The notes under the pieces: generated by a model | Seen by the model: the letters and a program-made list of their open reading frames with translations, nothing else | What the model was told of the DNA's origin: nothing | The model's database searches: none | In this document: positions 1 through 12,252 of the stretch, in pieces | Layout: each line of letters opens with the position of its first letter | Numbering within the stretch: position 1 is the stretch's first letter | Position numbers and translations under genes: made by a program | Origin: Apiospora phragmitis | Taxonomy: Eukaryota > Ascomycota > Sordariomycetes > Amphisphaeriales > Apiosporaceae | Assembly (NCBI GenBank): GCA_038363925.1 | Contig: JAQQWL010000015.1 | Location: 2,170,001 to 2,234,000, forward strand | Length of the DNA: 64,000 nt | Direction of reading: 5' to 3'

Positions 1-123
1 GGCGCCGTCGTTGGCGCCCCGGGCCGCCATGGTCGAGTCGCCGCACAGGTAGACCGTGGGCGCGGCCGCTACGCCGGCGGCACCGAGCGCGGCGGCGGCG
101 GCGAGGATGGACGTGATCTGCAT
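1..123 (-). CDS. SGNH/GDSL secreted esterase, rhamnogalacturonan acetylesterase-like (5' end only)
   Basis: Only the first 41 codons lie in the window; the gene runs off the left edge. Reading from the ATG at 121-123 gives a hydrophobic, alanine-rich signal peptide ending near APT. It is followed by VYLCGDSTMA, the block I motif of SGNH hydrolases in which the Ser of GDST is the nucleophile. The spacing of signal peptide directly followed by VYL.GDSTMA is typical of CE12 rhamnogalacturonan acetylesterases, which deacetylate pectin outside the cell. The Asp/His of the triad and the rest of the fold are not visible, so the substrate is inferred from the first motif only. The ATG is the only one that places a signal peptide immediately before the motif. 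Confidence 0.7.
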   Translation of the reverse strand, partial: MQITSILAAAAALGAAGVAAAPTVYLCGDSTMAARGANDGA

Positions 124-836
124 AGTGGCGGTGGTGGTGACTATCAATCTCTCTTAGAAGATGGGGGAGCGAGCGGCCTGTGAAGCTTGGATCGCTTTGA
201 TGTCTGTCCTCGGCTACGATAGATAGAACAAAGCAAGCGACTTGGATTGAAGCAAGGCGACAGACGATCTGAAGATCTCTTCTCTCGGCAAAGAAGGGGG
301 AGATCTACATCTTTAAGTAAGCTGTCATATTGTTCCGGCCCTACGATACTCGGCATTATTCACACAAAGTCAGAGTTCTTTGGCCGCGTCCGGCCCAGCC
401 ATCCCCGAAACCTTCCCCAAATGGGCATGTGGACATCGGGCCTCCGCGCGTCTCCACGCTGTCGATATGCCGGAATTCCCACCAGTGAGCGGCTGAGGCT
501 ATATGCTACAATGGCACTCTAATAGGCGCCAAGACGGGCTTGGTCGCCTCACTCACTTATAGCGTTCCAAACATTCAGGCCTCGGACCCCATCGCAATGA
601 TAACCTATTCATGCGGCGTATGCCGTTCATGGGGATGATTAAACTTAGTTAGGTCTTGCTTACTCGAGAATTGCTTTTTTCCTTCCTATGCACGTATGCA
701 TGCATTTGTCTAATTATGTCGGGTTTCAATGCTGCCTTTCCGTATGAGCCCCCTAAACCTGAGTGTATTCCGTGACGCCAGCAAATGGGTAGAACGCCAT
801 GCAACGTGGGTCCCTCTCGGTTGCATTGACAAATCA
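124..836. other. Intergenic region between the esterase 5' end and the CDC16 3' end
   Basis: About 710 bases that would hold the promoter and leader of the esterase (minus strand) and the 3' UTR of CDC16 (minus strand). Short reading frames here have no recognisable domain. I see no RNA gene or repeat. Confidence 0.5.
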
Positions 837-2770
837 TTAATAGTCATCAGCCATTTCCATGGCGCCATCGTCATCACGTAGGCCCATGATCCTACGATTG
901 CCCCTAGACACTCGTCCCTTGCCCCGTGTCAGGACTCCAGGCTGTCCCGGTACTCGCACGGTCGGCGGCCCCTTCATCTTCCTGACCGCCCTTTCCAGTC
1001 CGTCCAGCGCTTCCGTCTGGCCGTCGTCGGACGGCAGCTCCACACCGGCCGACTCCTCGAGGGCCTTGTTCAGCAGCTCCGTGGCGATGGGGTCCTGGGG
1101 GCTGATGGCCAGCGCCCGGTGCAGCACGACGACGGCCTCTTCGGGCTGGCCCTGCTCGAGGAAGATCAAGCCCTTGGCCGAGAACACGGCGACGTCTTTA
1201 CCGCCCAGCCGTAGAACTTCGTCGAACTGCTCGAGTGCCTCCTCGAAACGCCTGGCACGGCGATACGCCTGTGCGAGGTTTGTGCGCGCTGCTAGCCAGG
1301 CCGACGGCTCCGAGTCGATGTCTTCGGCGATTTCGAGAGCTTTGAGGAACAATGTCGCAGCGTCCTGCGGCCGGTCTTGATGGTAGTACACCACCCCCAT
1401 TTCGTTCAGCAGCAACGGGTCGGTCTTGCAAAGGCCGTAGGCGGTCTTTAGGAACTCGTCGGCCAAGGTCATGTTGTTGAGGGCATGGTTTTGCATGCCC
1501 AGGAACACCTGAGGTAAATGTGTGCCCATGAAGAGCCGCGCGGCCGTGGAGTAGGCTGATATTGCCTGGTCATGCTCTCCCTCAGCAGCGAATGTATGGG
1601 CAAACCCAATCCAGGCGGGACCGAAATGGGCATCCATCATGCTGGCTTTGCTAAAATAACGGCGCGCCTCGGCGATTTTGTCGATAGAGAAATAATAGAT
1701 ACCAACCGCAAGCCAGGTGCAGGGTTCTTCGGGGTGGCTGTCGGCAAGGTCATGTGCGACCAGGAACAGCACATTCTTCATTTTCAGCTCGTAGAGACAG
1801 GCCAAGTGCAGAGGATATATACTGAAGTTGTACTTGTCTCCATGCAAAATGGATTCCGTAATGGCCAGGGCGTCCCTGTATCTGCATTGCGTGTATAGAA
1901 GATCTGCCCGGGCAAGCAGAAGATCTGGATTGGACGCCAGGTTGTAGTGCGTTGATAGCGTCTCGGCGGCGGTCGTGAAGGCGCCCGGGTGCCGGTATTT
2001 GGATAATCTCGTGGTGTAGAGCATCTTGGTGAACTCGGCGGCCTCCTGAGACGACGAAGGATCGCCGGATACCGTGATGGCGTCGAAGTCGAGCGACTCG
2101 AGAAACTGCCACTCCTCGTCGGGCGACATCAGCGAGTTCTTCATGAGCTGCTGAAAGGCCTCGAAGCACTGCACGTCGATGCGGACGGCGTCCTTGTAGC
2201 ATTCCTTGGCGCGATCGAAAGCGTTCTGCTTCGCGTAGCATATCCCCTCAAGAAACACATGGCAGCCTCGAAGCGGCGGTTAGCCACGTCTTCGTCAGAG
2301 CTGTCGGATCCCTTGAGGGCCTTGGTCGCGCCCTTGGCGTGGCCGCCGTTATGCTGGACTTTTCGCTTGTGGGCCGGGTTATTGATGAGGTGTGTCGGGT
2401 TCCGTTCGCCCAGCACGGCGAGTGCTTCGTCGTATCGCGACTGTCGGATGAAGCAGTGACCGGCCAGGTAGCGACATGCCGGACTGCGACTGATGAGGTC
2501 TTGTTTGGAGAGGAAGGCTTGGGCTCGCGTATAGTTTCCCGTGGCGAAATGGACCTGGGCTAGCCAAAACGCATCGTTGTCGTGGTCTAGAGGAGGGCAA
2601 GAGCAGTTAGTTGGACTGTTTCAACTTCCATGGGCTTGAATTGACTTGAGCGACTAACTTGTCAGGGCTAGGAGCTTATCGCCGATGAAGATGGCGGATT
2701 CATATTGGGCCTTGTTGAGCGCATCTTGCCGCCAGTCCCTCAAGAACTTCTCCATGTTGGACTTCTCCAT
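837..2770 (-). CDS. cdc16: Anaphase-promoting complex subunit CDC16/APC6 (TPR protein), one frameshift
   Basis: APC/C scaffold subunit made of tetratricopeptide repeats; the complex ubiquitinates cyclin B and securin in mitosis. Exon 1 (2659-2770) begins MEKSNMEKFLRDWRQDAL; a second ATG at 2753-2755 is an alternative start. A 72-bp intron (2587-2658, GTTAGT...CTAAC...TAG) joins LLALT to NHDNDAFWLAQVHF. Exon 2 (837-2586) carries the APC6 landmarks SRSPACRYLAGHCFIRQS, GERNPTHLI and RFEAAMCFL, then successive TPRs such as CTWLAVGIYYF and GPAWIGFAHTF, and ends MADDY. The reading frame breaks inside a C4 run at 2244-2247: upstream reads RFEAAMCFLRG and downstream continues ICYAKQNAFDRAKECYKD in the next frame. 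One extra base would restore the conserved join and give about 620 residues, normal for fungal APC6. I treat this as a sequence indel in a living gene, because APC6 is essential in yeasts. Confidence 0.9.
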
Positions 2771-3695
2771 GCTGGAGATGGCCGTCCCGCTGGGGAGAGC
2801 AACATGTGCCACTCGCGTGGTTGGATTGCGTGGTCGCGAGGTTGCTGTGTAGTCTGTATAAGGTAGGTTGTTGATTTGATTGTTGATTTGCGCCGCCGCG
2901 AAACGGTGGGTGGGTTGCTCCGCGTCTACGGAATACGGAGTATGGTCATCCCAATCAGCCCAAATAACATTCATTCATTATCTTATCAAATCAGTGCAGC
3001 TCAAGCCTCAAAAGCCCGTGGGGCATACATGTCATCGGCTAGCTCCTGCTTTTCGCTTCTGGGTTACATAATCCATAGAGCTCTTCCAAGGTAACATCAT
3101 GCAGAGCCACCTGCGCCCATGTTGCTCATTCCAAAATACGAATTCAATTTGGCAGGATATATCGAGTATGAACATTACAACCAAGACTAATACTGCATGG
3201 CCAGATCTGAGGATGGATTGGAATGGTGATCCTATACGTCGAAAATCTAAACTTGATCCTATCGTGACTGCCGCCTCACGTACTCAAGGCCACCGGAGCA
3301 GTCCACCAAAACAGCCAGCTCATTACTCAACGAGCGTTGGCAACATATCGAGCTCTATGACATTCAGGGCTAGATCTAGTGAACCAAGAGCCTTGTGAAG
3401 GCCACTTCACCTAAGGCAAGAGTCTGCTTGCTAATTGCAGCAATGATAACACATGTCCGTTGGCAAACATTCATTTAAACTGACGTAACCTACAAACAGC
3501 GACTGATGGCGGTTATGACGCAAGTTGCATTTTGCTCAACTACCCTCGCCAGGTGTCTTTGTTAGAGTAACCGAGTTAAATTTACCCTGGCTGCGTAGTA
3601 GAAGGCGGCAGGCCCCAGCAACTGCCAAAGACTTCCGAACATCATAGCATGAATTGATGCTTATCCGAAAGCCTATGTCAGATGGTTGGGCCTCT
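2771..3695. other. Intergenic region upstream of CDC16
   Basis: Contains the CDC16 promoter and leader on the minus strand and otherwise only short, featureless reading frames. Base composition is normal, so RIP has not reached this side. The left end of the NACHT remnant is poorly defined and may extend a little into this stretch. Confidence 0.4.
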
Positions 3696-4262
3696 TTAGG
3701 CCACACGAATGGAACAGCCCGAGAACAGGTGGATAAGGAGTCTGATATCCTCCTCGTGCTCACACTCGTCAAGGGCATCGACGACAACCAGAAGGGTGCG
3801 GTCCTTGTATACATCTCCTGAAATATTCGATAGCGGTTGAAGAAGCAGCTTCTCGATTTGTTCTCGCATCGCTTTTCCGAAGATGGCAGGGTCGGAGTCG
3901 ATGGCGGCTTGGATGTGCGATATAATAGCCGGTTCCTGTGAGCACAGTTGTGCCGCTAGGTAGAGAAGAACTTGGACACGCCGTCACGATCTCCTTCACC
4001 CCGTTTAAAGAAAAAGCTAGCACCGAGGAACCCGCCCTTGAACGCAATCCTCGCTAGGGACGCGAGATAGTAGACTTGCCCGTTCCTGCCATGCCATTGA
4101 GCCAGAACATAGCTTCAGCGTTCGGATCCTGAATCCATTCGTCGATTTCGCGCAAGAGATCGACTCGAGTGTGTTGGAGGCAGGTCGGATTGTGTTCTTC
4201 GGCATGCGAGTCGAAGGCGGCTCCGTGTGCAATAGGTAACTTCGCAAGCACCTTCGCTAGGA
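3696..4262 (-). pseudogene. NACHT NTPase domain fragment of a fungal NLR-type protein
   Basis: Read from about 4262 downwards, the minus strand gives the usual lead-in to a fungal NACHT domain (FDSHAEEHNPTCL, RVDLLREIDEWI). The P-loop GMAGTGKST follows (4069-4095), then ARIAFKGGFLGASFFFKRG, and a Walker B/NACHT motif LLVVVDALDECEHEED. Such proteins are STAND switches used in non-self recognition. Three frames are needed: shifts lie near 4055-4062 and 3960, each repairable with one base. Sequence identity is lost after GCSIRVA (stop at 3696-3698), so the rest of NACHT and any sensor repeats are missing. The effector N-terminus is also missing beyond 4262. Because single-base shifts are common in this window, it is the truncation at both ends that makes it a pseudogene. 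Confidence 0.75.
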
Positions 4263-4900
4263 ATACGGACTATGAGTTTCACATTGAATGTTTCAGAGCT
4301 ATGATATATCTGGGGGCAGATCTTGCTGCCCGCGATTCTCATGGCAGAATGTGCTTACATATTTGCATCAGCATGTTACAAAAAGATTCTCATTTACAAG
4401 ACTTCGAGCTCATCCATTTCCTGGTCTTGCAAGGCGCCGACCCCAAAGCTATTGACAACGATGGCATGTCTATCTCCGCATACGTGTATGATAGACCCCA
4501 AGACCGGAAGGCATTGAGAAAAGAAGGCTATTCCGGCGATCTTTGGGACTCGGTTTTACATAGTTGCGGTTACGATATTGGCGACTTTCGCTGTTTGCAC
4601 ATAGGCAAAGACAACCACAGTATGCCTATTCCTTGGAGCGTTACACACGGACTGATTTTGAGGCTCTCTGGTTGGGACGTGAACAGTTCTGTCCCTACTT
4701 GGACGACAAGCCGTGGCCCCGTGCTGCAGAGCAGGATTTATCTTCCCTTGTCCACGTTGTGGTGAAACTACTTCGTTGTGCAGTGGGGACGACTGGTTAG
4801 TGAATTGGAGTCGGGCAGTGACGAGGCGTCGGATGCTGAGACAGACTCAATCGAGGGAGGAGCGCTACTGACAGAACTCTATAACGACGAAGAAATTTAG
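4263..4900 (+). pseudogene. Ankyrin-repeat protein, C-terminal fragment
   Basis: The plus strand encodes two degenerate ankyrin units (AMIYLGADLAARDSHGRM and ELIHFLVLQGADPKAIDNDG). After them comes the C-terminal block common in large fungal ankyrin proteins: GDLWDSVLHSCGYDI, then YTRTDFEALW and REQFCPYLDDKPWP in another frame. An acidic tail ESGSDEASDAETDSIEGG ends at a TAG at 4898-4900. Frame changes occur near 4600 and 4765. No start or upstream repeats exist, because the fragment begins exactly where the opposite-strand NACHT fragment begins. The two could be ends of one former NACHT-ankyrin gene joined by an inversion, or two unrelated remnants. The fragment abuts the RIP island but is itself not AT-biased. 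Confidence 0.7.
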
Positions 4901-5043
4901 ACCACAGACCTTAGATTTTACTTACTAATTCACTTGTTGTTCATTTATCGATATATTTCTATGTCCAAGTATACATATTGCCGCTTACTTAAAATAAGGT
5001 AAATATTTCTCGCTGTTTAATCTATAATATAATAGGGTTAATA

Positions 5044-6894
5044 TACCCTATAAGCGAAATAATTATATAAGCGAATTAACTACTTTCATTAAATTTTATA
5101 TAAATAATTTTTATAACTTAATTTCTTTACCACTTATTATAATTAATATTTAAGAAGAAAAGTAAATAGTTTTAATGTTTTAAGCGCTTAAAAACGATTC
5201 GAAATTAAGTTTTTAATATATAACTTAAACGTATAAAGTTTTTTATATAACCCTTTATAATTAATAGCTTAATATTTTTATAAAATACGAAATACTCGTT
5301 AATTTTCGAAAATTAACGAATTTTAAAGAAGATATAATCGTACGATATATAATCGATTTAAATTCGCGGTTATTTTTTCCCCGAATAAATAATATTAAAA
5401 ATATAGCGAATCGATTATTTCGTTAACGCGACGCGAGACGCGTCGGCGTTAATTAAGCTTCGAACTTTATACGATAATAACTAGACTTCTAGACGCGTTT
5501 TAATTAAAAAATCGATTATTAAAAAGTTCTTTATAAAGATCTCGACGCGTATCGCGCGTAGTTTACTTTTATACGGAATATAATTTATAAATATAAGATT
5601 TAAAAAGAGGATATTTATAACTTTAATAAGACCGGCTTTTTTATAAGTTAAATCTCGTTTAAAATAATCGTTATAACCTTTAATTAATACGAGAGGCCTA
5701 AGGTTATTTAATGAAAGAACCGAGAATAAGTTATAATTATTTAAAGCGTCGAATTATACGGTTACGCTATCCTTTTATATATTATATTTACCGAGTAAAC
5801 GCACCTTTTTTTTAATACGAAAACAGTTTATTATTAAAGAATTAAGTAATTATAGTTATTAAAAACGGCTAGATTACGAATAAAAGAGGCGAGGACTAGA
5901 TTCGATACTTCGATAAGTATACGAGGTCTCGTATAAAAAATGTTAATTATTTATTAATCTTTAACGGTTATAAGAGCTATTATTTAATAATTTTCGAGTT
6001 TTATTATAAAAAGAACTCGATTATTATATTTTATATACTTTTTATTCGTTATATAAGCTTTAACCTTTTAATATCGGCTGTTTTTATACGTTAAAAAAGT
6101 TGTACGAGAAAGAAATTAAGGGTTTTATACGGGCGTATATTATTTATAGTTTAAAAGAGGACTTCTTATTAACGTTTTTAGAAGCGTTTTAAACAACTTT
6201 TATCGTTTTAAATATTTAAGGAGGTTTTCGAGGTATAAGACTTATACCGTACGATCCGGAATCTATTATTTTATAGTTAAATATAAAGCTACGTACGTCG
6301 ACGCTTTCGGCGACCTCTTCGAGCTTATTTATACCTTAAGAATTAAAGACTTTAAATAATTTAATTAAAGTTTAATTCTAAACCGAATACGTAAGAAATC
6401 GAATCGTACGATATTAAAATAACTTTTCGATATTAATTTTAACTAGACTTAATTAAAGTATAAAAGGTATAACATAAGTTAAATACCGGCTCGCTTTTTT
6501 AAAAAGTAAAATAAGCGTATTACGAAAAGCGAATAAAATGCTTAGCCGGCGCCGCCGTACGAAAAAGAAACGGCTATAAGATAAAGGATCACTTCGTATA
6601 TAAGTTAAAAAGATTTATAGTTTTAAAAAGATATTAATAAATAGTTATAAAAGGAATCGCGTCGAAGGAATAGTTATATAAAACGTTTAAAACGCGTTTA
6701 TAACGCTATAAAATCTACGGAGAGCCCGGGCATAATACGCGTACTTATTAAAATAATATAAAAGTATTTAAAGATAAAAATTCTAATTAATTTTAATAAA
6801 ATATATTCGTTATAATAATATTAATTTATACTTTATTATATTAAGTGTTAAAAAGTGGTTAATTCGCTTATATAATTATTTCGCTTATAATGTA
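5044..6894 (+). mobile_element. pogo/Fot1-like DNA transposon, family 1, copy 1 (RIP-inactivated)
   Basis: A 1851-bp element with about 44-bp terminal inverted repeats at 5044-5087 and 6851-6894. The left repeat begins TACCCTATAAGCGAAATAAT and the right one, reversed, TACATTATAAGCGAAATAAT. TA follows the right end, as expected for Tc1/mariner insertion. Plus-strand translation around 5947-5985 reads LLIFNGYKSYYL. That is a mutated form of the LLIFDGHGSH-type block containing the second catalytic Asp of pogo/Fot1 transposases, with Asp turned to Asn by a TpG to TpA change. It continues into a KNSIIILYILFIRYI stretch where PPHSSH-type sequence would be. Many stops rule out activity. A second copy lies nested in the copia element at 12253-14600. 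Confidence 0.8.
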
Positions 6895-6949
6895 TATAAA
6901 AATAATTAAGAAACATTAATACTAATAAAATATAAGTATTATATATGTA

Positions 6950-7312
6950 TTCTCCGTTGAAATCTATTAAGTGCTAGGCCATTAATACGAAGTAGGTTCT
7001 ATTATCGGGTTTACTCGTCACGGGCGGTAAGCAGGTAACAGGATAGGTGCGTCGTCTTCAGGTTCTACTACTACAGTCTGCTGGTAGCCAGGGCACTGAT
7101 GGGAGACTGGTTGGGCAGCGACTACCACGTGACGTCGTGTTGCACACCTTGCCCAAGACGCGAAAGGCGCGTTTTCCGGTTATTCATTTACTAGGTTTAC
7201 CTTTGTTTCTAGTAACTAGCTACTGTACGGTATCACGCCTCATTAGAAATATACATTTTATTCTATCCTAATAGAATCTACTACTTACGGGACGAATCGA
7301 AATGGGCGTTCA
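6950..7312. other. GC-normal patch inside the RIP island, possible solo LTR
   Basis: About 360 bases of ordinary composition, sharply bounded on both sides by RIP-mutated DNA. The core (about 7016-7294) starts CGTCACGGGCGG and ends CTTACGGGACG, a weak inverted pair that resembles LTR termini, but I find no matching target duplication. A 74-codon frame at 7047-7271 has no recognisable domain. It may be a solo LTR or a host fragment too short, or too unique, to be a RIP target. Confidence 0.4.
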
Positions 7313-8053
7313 TAACTTTAAATAATTAAAAACGGCGGAATATATTAGCTTTATAAATTAATATATTAAATAGCTATTAATTATTTTTAATTATTAAACT
7401 AGACCGATTTCGCTTTTTTATAATAATCGGCGCGTGTTATAACGAGTGTTAACTTAATTATACTTATTATAAAACCGGTTTTATTAAAAATTTATATATC
7501 TTTATTTAAAATACTATATTTAAAATAGTTATAACTAGCGCGAACTAGCCGGAAATAATACTTATATTTTTATAAAAAGCTTTTTAATAATTATATCGAC
7601 GGTTTATTTAAACCTTAAGGCCCGGGTTACGGTTAATAAAGCGTTTAACTTATTAATTACCGACGTATTCGCCGCCGCGAGACTTTAAAAAGAAATTAAT
7701 TATATTTCCTATAATATTAATATTAAGAGGCATTTTTTAAATATTTAAATTAATTATATAATTACGAAGCACGTCTCTTTTAATTTAATTTAATTTATAT
7801 TATAAATGTCGGATTTCGCGTCGAGGTTCGATACCGCGAAATCGGTTATTTAAAATAGTTTAGAGGACGTTATATGCTTTTGTAGCAGCTCTTTAATTAA
7901 ATTAATTTAAACCTTTTCGCGTTGATTAAATAATTAAAACAATACGATCTTTTTTTAATTAAATCGATATTATAATTATAAAGATATTACGTATTAAAGT
8001 TTAATTATATAAGTTATAAAAAAAAGTAGCTAACTTAATAATAAACCACGTTA
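7313..8053 (-). mobile_element. pogo/Fot1-like transposon, family 2, truncated copy
   Basis: This segment matches about 9580-10339 in direct orientation and about 18846-19600 in inverted orientation, base for base apart from RIP-type transitions. It ends with the family terminus TAATAATAAACCACGTTA at 8036-8053. The other half, with the catalytic domain and second terminal repeat, is missing, so this is a fragment of about 740 bp from the transposase 5' half. Confidence 0.7.
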
Positions 8054-8532
8054 TACATATTACTCGATTAATGAAATATAGTTATAAATTATTAAATAGT
8101 TTTAAAAAATATTAAATAAAATCTTATTTTTATATTAAACGTTTTTAAAAAAAAACCTTTTAAGTTACGCTTAATAAAGGAATGAAAAATCATTATATAG
8201 TAAATTATATAAAATAAATAATATTAATATTATTTAAAAAGTAATCTAATTAAATAATTTAATAACTTTAATATTTAATAATTAATAATAAAGAAGTAGT
8301 TTTAAGTTTAAAACTATTTTTATTATATTTAAAGAAGTTAAAGATTAATATACTTTTAAATTATATAAAAATCGAGGTAAATATAATTATATTTATTATA
8401 TAATAAATAATAATATAATAAGAAATATATATTATTATAAAGAGAATTCGCTTGATTAATTATTAATTTATACTTAAATATATTAATTTAAATATTATAT
8501 TAAACTATTAAATAAATAATAATAAAAAGTGT

Positions 8533-10339
8533 TAACGTAGTTTATTATTAAGCTAATTATATTATTAAACTAACTACGTTTTTAAATTTCATTAATTTTA
8601 TATAAATTAATTTAATTATAGCGCTTTAAATTAATTAAAATTACTTATTATTTAATTCGTTAATTAATTTTATATACTTTTTATATATTCGTGTATTATA
8701 GCTTATTTCGCCGTAGATTTTATAGCGCCTTTTACTAGGCCGCCCTCCGCTTTAATAGACCCCTTATTTCGCCTTTATTAATCGCTGAACGCTTCCTTTT
8801 TACTTTCTCGTTTTATACCTCTCGTGATTTTTATATAGTAAGGGCTTTTTTAATTTTTCGGCGCTTAAAACGTATTAAACTAACTTCTTTTAGTATATAT
8901 ACTCGATTATATATAAGGGTTATTTTATAAGTTATCTAATTTATAATATATAAAACTAATATTAAAGAGTTATTTTAATAAGTAAAACCTTTATTTTTAA
9001 TATAAATAAAATAATTAGTTATTTATTAAAGGTTATAAATATTAATTGTTTTTAAACGCGACGAATTAAATATAAACGTTTAAAGACGTATATTTAATTT
9101 ATTAATTATTTCGTTTAAAAAATAAACTATTAAAGTAAATACTTTAAATTTAGATTTAATATTTTTTTTTATAAATAATAAGATATATAACTTTAAAAGC
9201 GATAAAGAATTTTAACTTTATAATATAATTTATTAACGCTTTAATAAATAGCTCGATTTCTCTTAAATATATACGCTTTAATAGCGAATAATGTATTATA
9301 TTTAAAGGCTAAAATAAATAAAAGAACTAAGGAGGTATATTAAGTATAATAATGCCGTTGTTCTTATAGTATTCTTTAAATTCGGCCGAAATATAGCTTT
9401 AATAACCGTTTAAGATTAAGAGGCGATAAGAGCCCTTTTCCCGCTCTTTAGTATACTTATCGAAATATCGAATCTAATTTAAACTTATTTTATTATTAGT
9501 TTAGCCGTGAAAAGTTAGTTTAATTAATTAGTTACTTAATAAGTTATATTCGCGAGACTAATTAATAAGTTAATATTAGTTTTAAATAATTAAAAATAGC
9601 GAGATATATTAGCTTTATAAATTAATATATTAAATAGCCGTTAATTATTTTCAATTATTAAGTTAAATTAAATTCGCTTTCTTATATTAATTAATGCGTA
9701 TTATAACGAGTATTAACTCGATTACATTTATTATAAAGCTAGTTTTATTAAATTTTTATATATTTTTATTTATAAATATCGCATTTAGCCTTTATATTCG
9801 CGACTAGCGCGAACTAATTAAAAATAACACTTATATCTTTATAAAGAGCCCTTTAATAATCGTATTAACGGTTTATTTAAGTTTTAAAGTTCGAGTTACG
9901 ATTAATAAAAAGTTTAAACTTAATACTTATTAACGCGGTCGCTCTCGCGCGATATTATTAAAAATATTAACTATATCTCTTATAATATTAATATTAAGAA
10001 ATATTCCTTTAATATTTAAATTAATTACATAATTATAAATTACCCCTTTTTAATTAAATTTAATTTATATTATAGATATCTAATTTCGCGACGCGAGGTT
10101 TAATTATTAATTTAATAATATAAAGTCGAATAAAAAACGTTAAATATTTTCGTAATAACTTATTTATTTATAAGATTTATTAAAGTTTATATCGATTGAA
10201 TTATTAGAACAATTCTGTCTTTTTTAAATTAAATTAGTATTATAATTATAAAGATATTATATATTAAAGTTTAAATATATAAGAAATTAAAAAACTAGTT
10301 TATTTAATAATATAATTCGTTTAATAATAAACCACGTTA
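8533..10339 (-). mobile_element. pogo/Fot1-like transposon, family 2, copy 1 (RIP-inactivated)
   Basis: An 1807-bp element bounded by inverted repeats of about 50 bp. The left end begins TAACGTAGTTTATTATTAAG and the right end, reversed, TAACGTGGTTTATTATTAAA. The interior is the reverse complement of the copy at 18846-20656; compare 8690-8760 with 20450-20540. The transposase sense strand is therefore minus. There is no intact reading frame. It is the same family as the 7313-8053 fragment, about 500 bp away in direct orientation. Confidence 0.8.
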
Positions 10340-10874
10340 TAATATAATAAATATTATTTAAGTTTTAAAAAAAACATAATAAAATATACTTTAGTTTATA
10401 TTAATAATATAAAAAAGTATTTAATTATATATTTAGAAAACGCTTTATTAATATAATAAATAATAATATTTAAAATTATAATATAATAATAAGAATAATT
10501 TAATAAAACTCTTTATATAATAAAGTTATTAAAATTAATTACTTTATTAATAAGTTAAACTAATACTTAACTTAATTATTAAATTAAAAATATTTATTAT
10601 TATATTATTAATCTCTCTTTCATTAATATCTTTATTATATAATTTTAATTAATCGTAAGTAATATTACTTAATTAAATAATATTAAGCTACGTTTTTTTA
10701 ATATTATGTGATCCTTTCGTTAGTTATCTAGCTTTACTTCTTTATCTAGTACTGTTTATTTTATACTATTCATCTTGCGTGCGGTCGTTTTTAAGCGTAG
10801 TCTATGATCGTGGTGTCGGTTATTATATTAGTGGCGGTGTAATGTAATAAAGCTTGTTCTTATATACGGATTCG

Positions 10875-11049
10875 TGTTAGAGATGTTAAATAGATAAGTA
10901 TACTTATAAACTAGATAAACCTTACGACCGGACGTTCGAAATAGACGTGACCAGTATTAAAAAGAAGGGTAAATCTTTAATTAAGATAAATAAAATAAGT
11001 AAAGATAATTAATATAACGATTATACTCTTTAATAAATGATATTTAATA
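10875..11049 (+). repeat. 5' LTR of the copia element
   Basis: It begins TGTTAGAGATGTTAAATAG and aligns to the 3' LTR with mainly C/T and G/A differences. The phrase ACTTATAAACTAGATAAACC is shared exactly. It is preceded by the target duplication ATTCG. Confidence 0.82.
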
Positions 11050-12252
11050 ATTAAGAGTTTTATACGTTTAAAAAATAATTTAACGTACTTAAATATAGTA
11101 TATTTAATAATAATATAAGTAATAAATAAATAACTTTTAAAACATACTTAGTTTATAAGCTTAAAGGATTAAAATTAATAGAACCGCGAGTTCTTAATTA
11201 AAGTAAAGCACTTATAACTTATAAATTATATTTTAAAAGAATTATTATAACTTACGGAATTAGAAATATTATAAAAAAGTAACTTTTTTAAACACGACGC
11301 TTTATAAACTAATTTTAATAGAATAATAATATTTAAAGGCGCGGGGCCTAACTTGAAGCCGTTACGAAGGGTAATAAAATTACGAACTATAATTATCGGG
11401 TAATTACTAACCGACGAGAATAACGACGCATAATTAAAAATAAATATACCGACTTTAATCGAGCTTATTTAATAACTTAATAAACGTTATTTAAATACCG
11501 AAAAAAACTAATAATATATTAATACGATAAGATTATATTCGATTAAGTTCGAGAAATAAAAAACATATTATTTATAATTAAAATAATTTAATTAATATAT
11601 GATAAATATAATTAATACGATATATAAAACTAATAAATATTTAAAACTCGAATTTCTTAACGAATAGTATAGTAATCTCTAAGAAATTAATAAAGCTAAT
11701 TCGGCACTCGAGCTTAACAAAGCTAAAACTTATTATAAATAAAAGATTTAACCACTTACTAAACTATTAAATATTTTCGACGCTTAGATCTATAAATAAG
11801 AAACAGTTATAATAAAAAATTAACGGTATCGAGCCCCGGATATAATAGCTACGCGAGCGTGGTCGATAGACTTAGCCGACGACTTAGCCGACGTCTTAAC
11901 CAGATGGCATATAATCTTTATTAACTAGAAAAACAGACTCTAAACCAGCTCTTTCTAAGAAGTAGCTACCTCTCTTTAAATGTATACGAAGCACCTTAAA
12001 AGAGACCGACCTCTTATAAAAGGAGCGTTTCTATTATTTAGTAATAAAGAGGTAAAAAATACTAATCACTTAAAGGATAAGAATAAGGAAAAAGAAAGAA
12101 ATAATAAAGAACGTAGTTTAAAAAGAGGTAGAGAATCTTAGGGGCTAAAGAAGAAGCGAACTAGAAACTTTAAAATCGAAGAATACGCTATTTATAAAGG
12201 CGCGTTTTATAATTAAATAACTTGTTTTTATTTATTCTTTAAAAAAGTAACG

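Noticed and set aside
7060..7130. A 5S rRNA-like look (GGGAGACTGG, GGGCAGCG) in the GC-normal patch
   Set aside because: The order and spacing of conserved 5S blocks do not match, and no internal promoter could be aligned.
7047..7271. A 74-codon frame inside the RIP island as a gene
   Set aside because: It lies in the GC-normal patch that looks like an LTR or host fragment. It has no domain, no splice partners and no good start context.
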